From Clostridia bacterium (GTDB lineage Bacteria; Bacillota_A; Clostridia; Oscillospirales; Acutalibacteraceae), in assembly GCA_009930155.1 (NCBI GenBank), contig RZYX01000105.1, forward strand, positions 1 to 6,139: 6,139 nucleotides of DNA, read 5' to 3'. The notes below the pieces were generated by a model. It searched no databases. It was not told the DNA's origin and worked only from the letters and a program-made list of their open reading frames with translations. This document shows, piece by piece, positions 5,669 through 6,139 of this stretch (within the stretch, counting starts at the first letter, position 1; each line of letters starts with the position of its first letter). The translations under genes were made by a program, and so were the position numbers.

Positions 5669-6139
5669 CTAGACAACTCCTTGTTCTACCATTGCATCAG
5701 CAACTTTAAGGAATCCTGCGATGTTTGCACCTTTAACATAGTTAACATAACCGGAATCATCTTTTCCGTATTTAACACATGCTTCGTGAATATTTTTCAT
5801 AATGCTATTAAGTTTCTCGTCAACTTCTTCGGCAGACCATGATATTTTCATAGAGTTTTGTGTCATTTCAAGACCTGAAGTTGCAACACCACCGGCATTA
5901 ACTGCTTTACCAGGAGCAAATAAAATTTTATTACTCATAAAAGTTTCAACTGCTTCAGGAGTACAGCCCATATTAGAAACTTCAGCGACCAACATCACTT
6001 TATTATCAACTAATTGCTTAGCATCTTCGCCATTAAGTTCGTTTTGAGTAGCACACGGTAAAGCAATATCGCATTTTACTTCCCAAGGTTTTTTGCCCTG
6101 ATGGAATTCTGCTCCAAATTCATAAGAATATGGTTTTAC
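5669..6139 (-). CDS. gdhA: Glutamate dehydrogenase, C-terminal 156 residues (gene starts beyond right edge)
   Basis: The frame is open from the right edge to a TAG at 5671-5669. The 156 visible residues match the C-terminal third of hexameric, roughly 450-residue glutamate dehydrogenases of the E. coli GdhA type, which interconvert glutamate with 2-oxoglutarate plus ammonium. Landmarks are KPWEVKCDIALPCATQNEL near the start, then APGKAVNAGGVATSGLEM (the hinge and active-site helix region), SWSAEEVDEKLNSIM, and the C-terminal NYVKGANIAGFLKVADAM. The N-terminal substrate domain and the beginning of the Rossmann domain lie outside the window, so NADP versus NAD use cannot be decided; NADP is suggested by the E. 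coli-like C-terminus. One deviation is AEVSNMGCTPEA where E. coli GdhA has AEGANMPTTIEA. A GTG at 5998 is internal and not a start. The gene ends with a strong terminator. Confidence 0.95.
   Translation of the reverse strand, partial: VKPYSYEFGAEFHQGKKPWEVKCDIALPCATQNELNGEDAKQLVDNKVMLVAEVSNMGCTPEAVETFMSNKILFAPGKAVNAGGVATSGLEMTQNSMKISWSAEEVDEKLNSIMKNIHEACVKYGKDDSGYVNYVKGANIAGFLKVADAMVEQGVV

Noticed and set aside
5802..6047. Plus-strand open frame inside the gdhA region
   Set aside because: It is the complement of the highly conserved GdhA C-terminal sequence, with no independent support.

Overview
The window looks like part of a Bacteroidota chromosome, most likely a Bacteroidales-like or uncultivated relative. 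The evidence is AT-rich DNA, no Shine-Dalgarno sequence before any clear start codon, a secreted protein with a type IX secretion (T9SS) C-terminal sorting domain, a perfect TAnnTTTG-type -7 promoter element, and a membrane pyrophosphatase with the sequence marks of the Na+-pumping, K+-dependent class common in this phylum. Species cannot be assigned from the sequence alone.

Layout: (1) positions 1-869, minus strand, hold a secreted thioredoxin-fold protein with a CGGC motif and a T9SS sorting domain. Its stop codon overlaps by 4 bp the start of a second exported protein that runs off the left edge. (2) 870-1112 is a divergent intergenic region. (3) 1113-3314, plus strand, is a complete hppA, followed by a strong intrinsic terminator. 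(4) 3391-3678 is a gene-free convergent interval with diverged direct repeats and a 129-bp segment bounded by imperfect inverted repeats. (5) 3679-4776, minus, is a complete PLP-dependent alanine/ornithine racemase-family enzyme. (6) 4777-4986 holds two diverged tandem copies of a hairpin plus pyrimidine-tract element. (7) 4987-5427, minus, is a GNAT acetyltransferase. (8) 5428-5668 holds a candidate GNAT promoter and the gdhA terminator. (9) 5669-6139, minus, is the C-terminal third of a hexameric glutamate dehydrogenase (gdhA) that begins beyond the right edge.

Taken together, the centre and right of the window hold two amino-acid metabolism enzymes (glutamate dehydrogenase and an ornithine-racemase-like enzyme) beside an ion-pumping pyrophosphatase. 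That would suit an organism living partly on amino acids and saving energy from PPi, but this is inference from adjacency. The genes are separated by terminators and sizeable gaps, so only the two leftmost genes look like one operon. I see no defence system, CRISPR array, transposase or retroelement. The least ordinary material is non-coding: the paired hairpin units at 4816-4988 and the inverted-repeat-bounded segment at 3551-3679.
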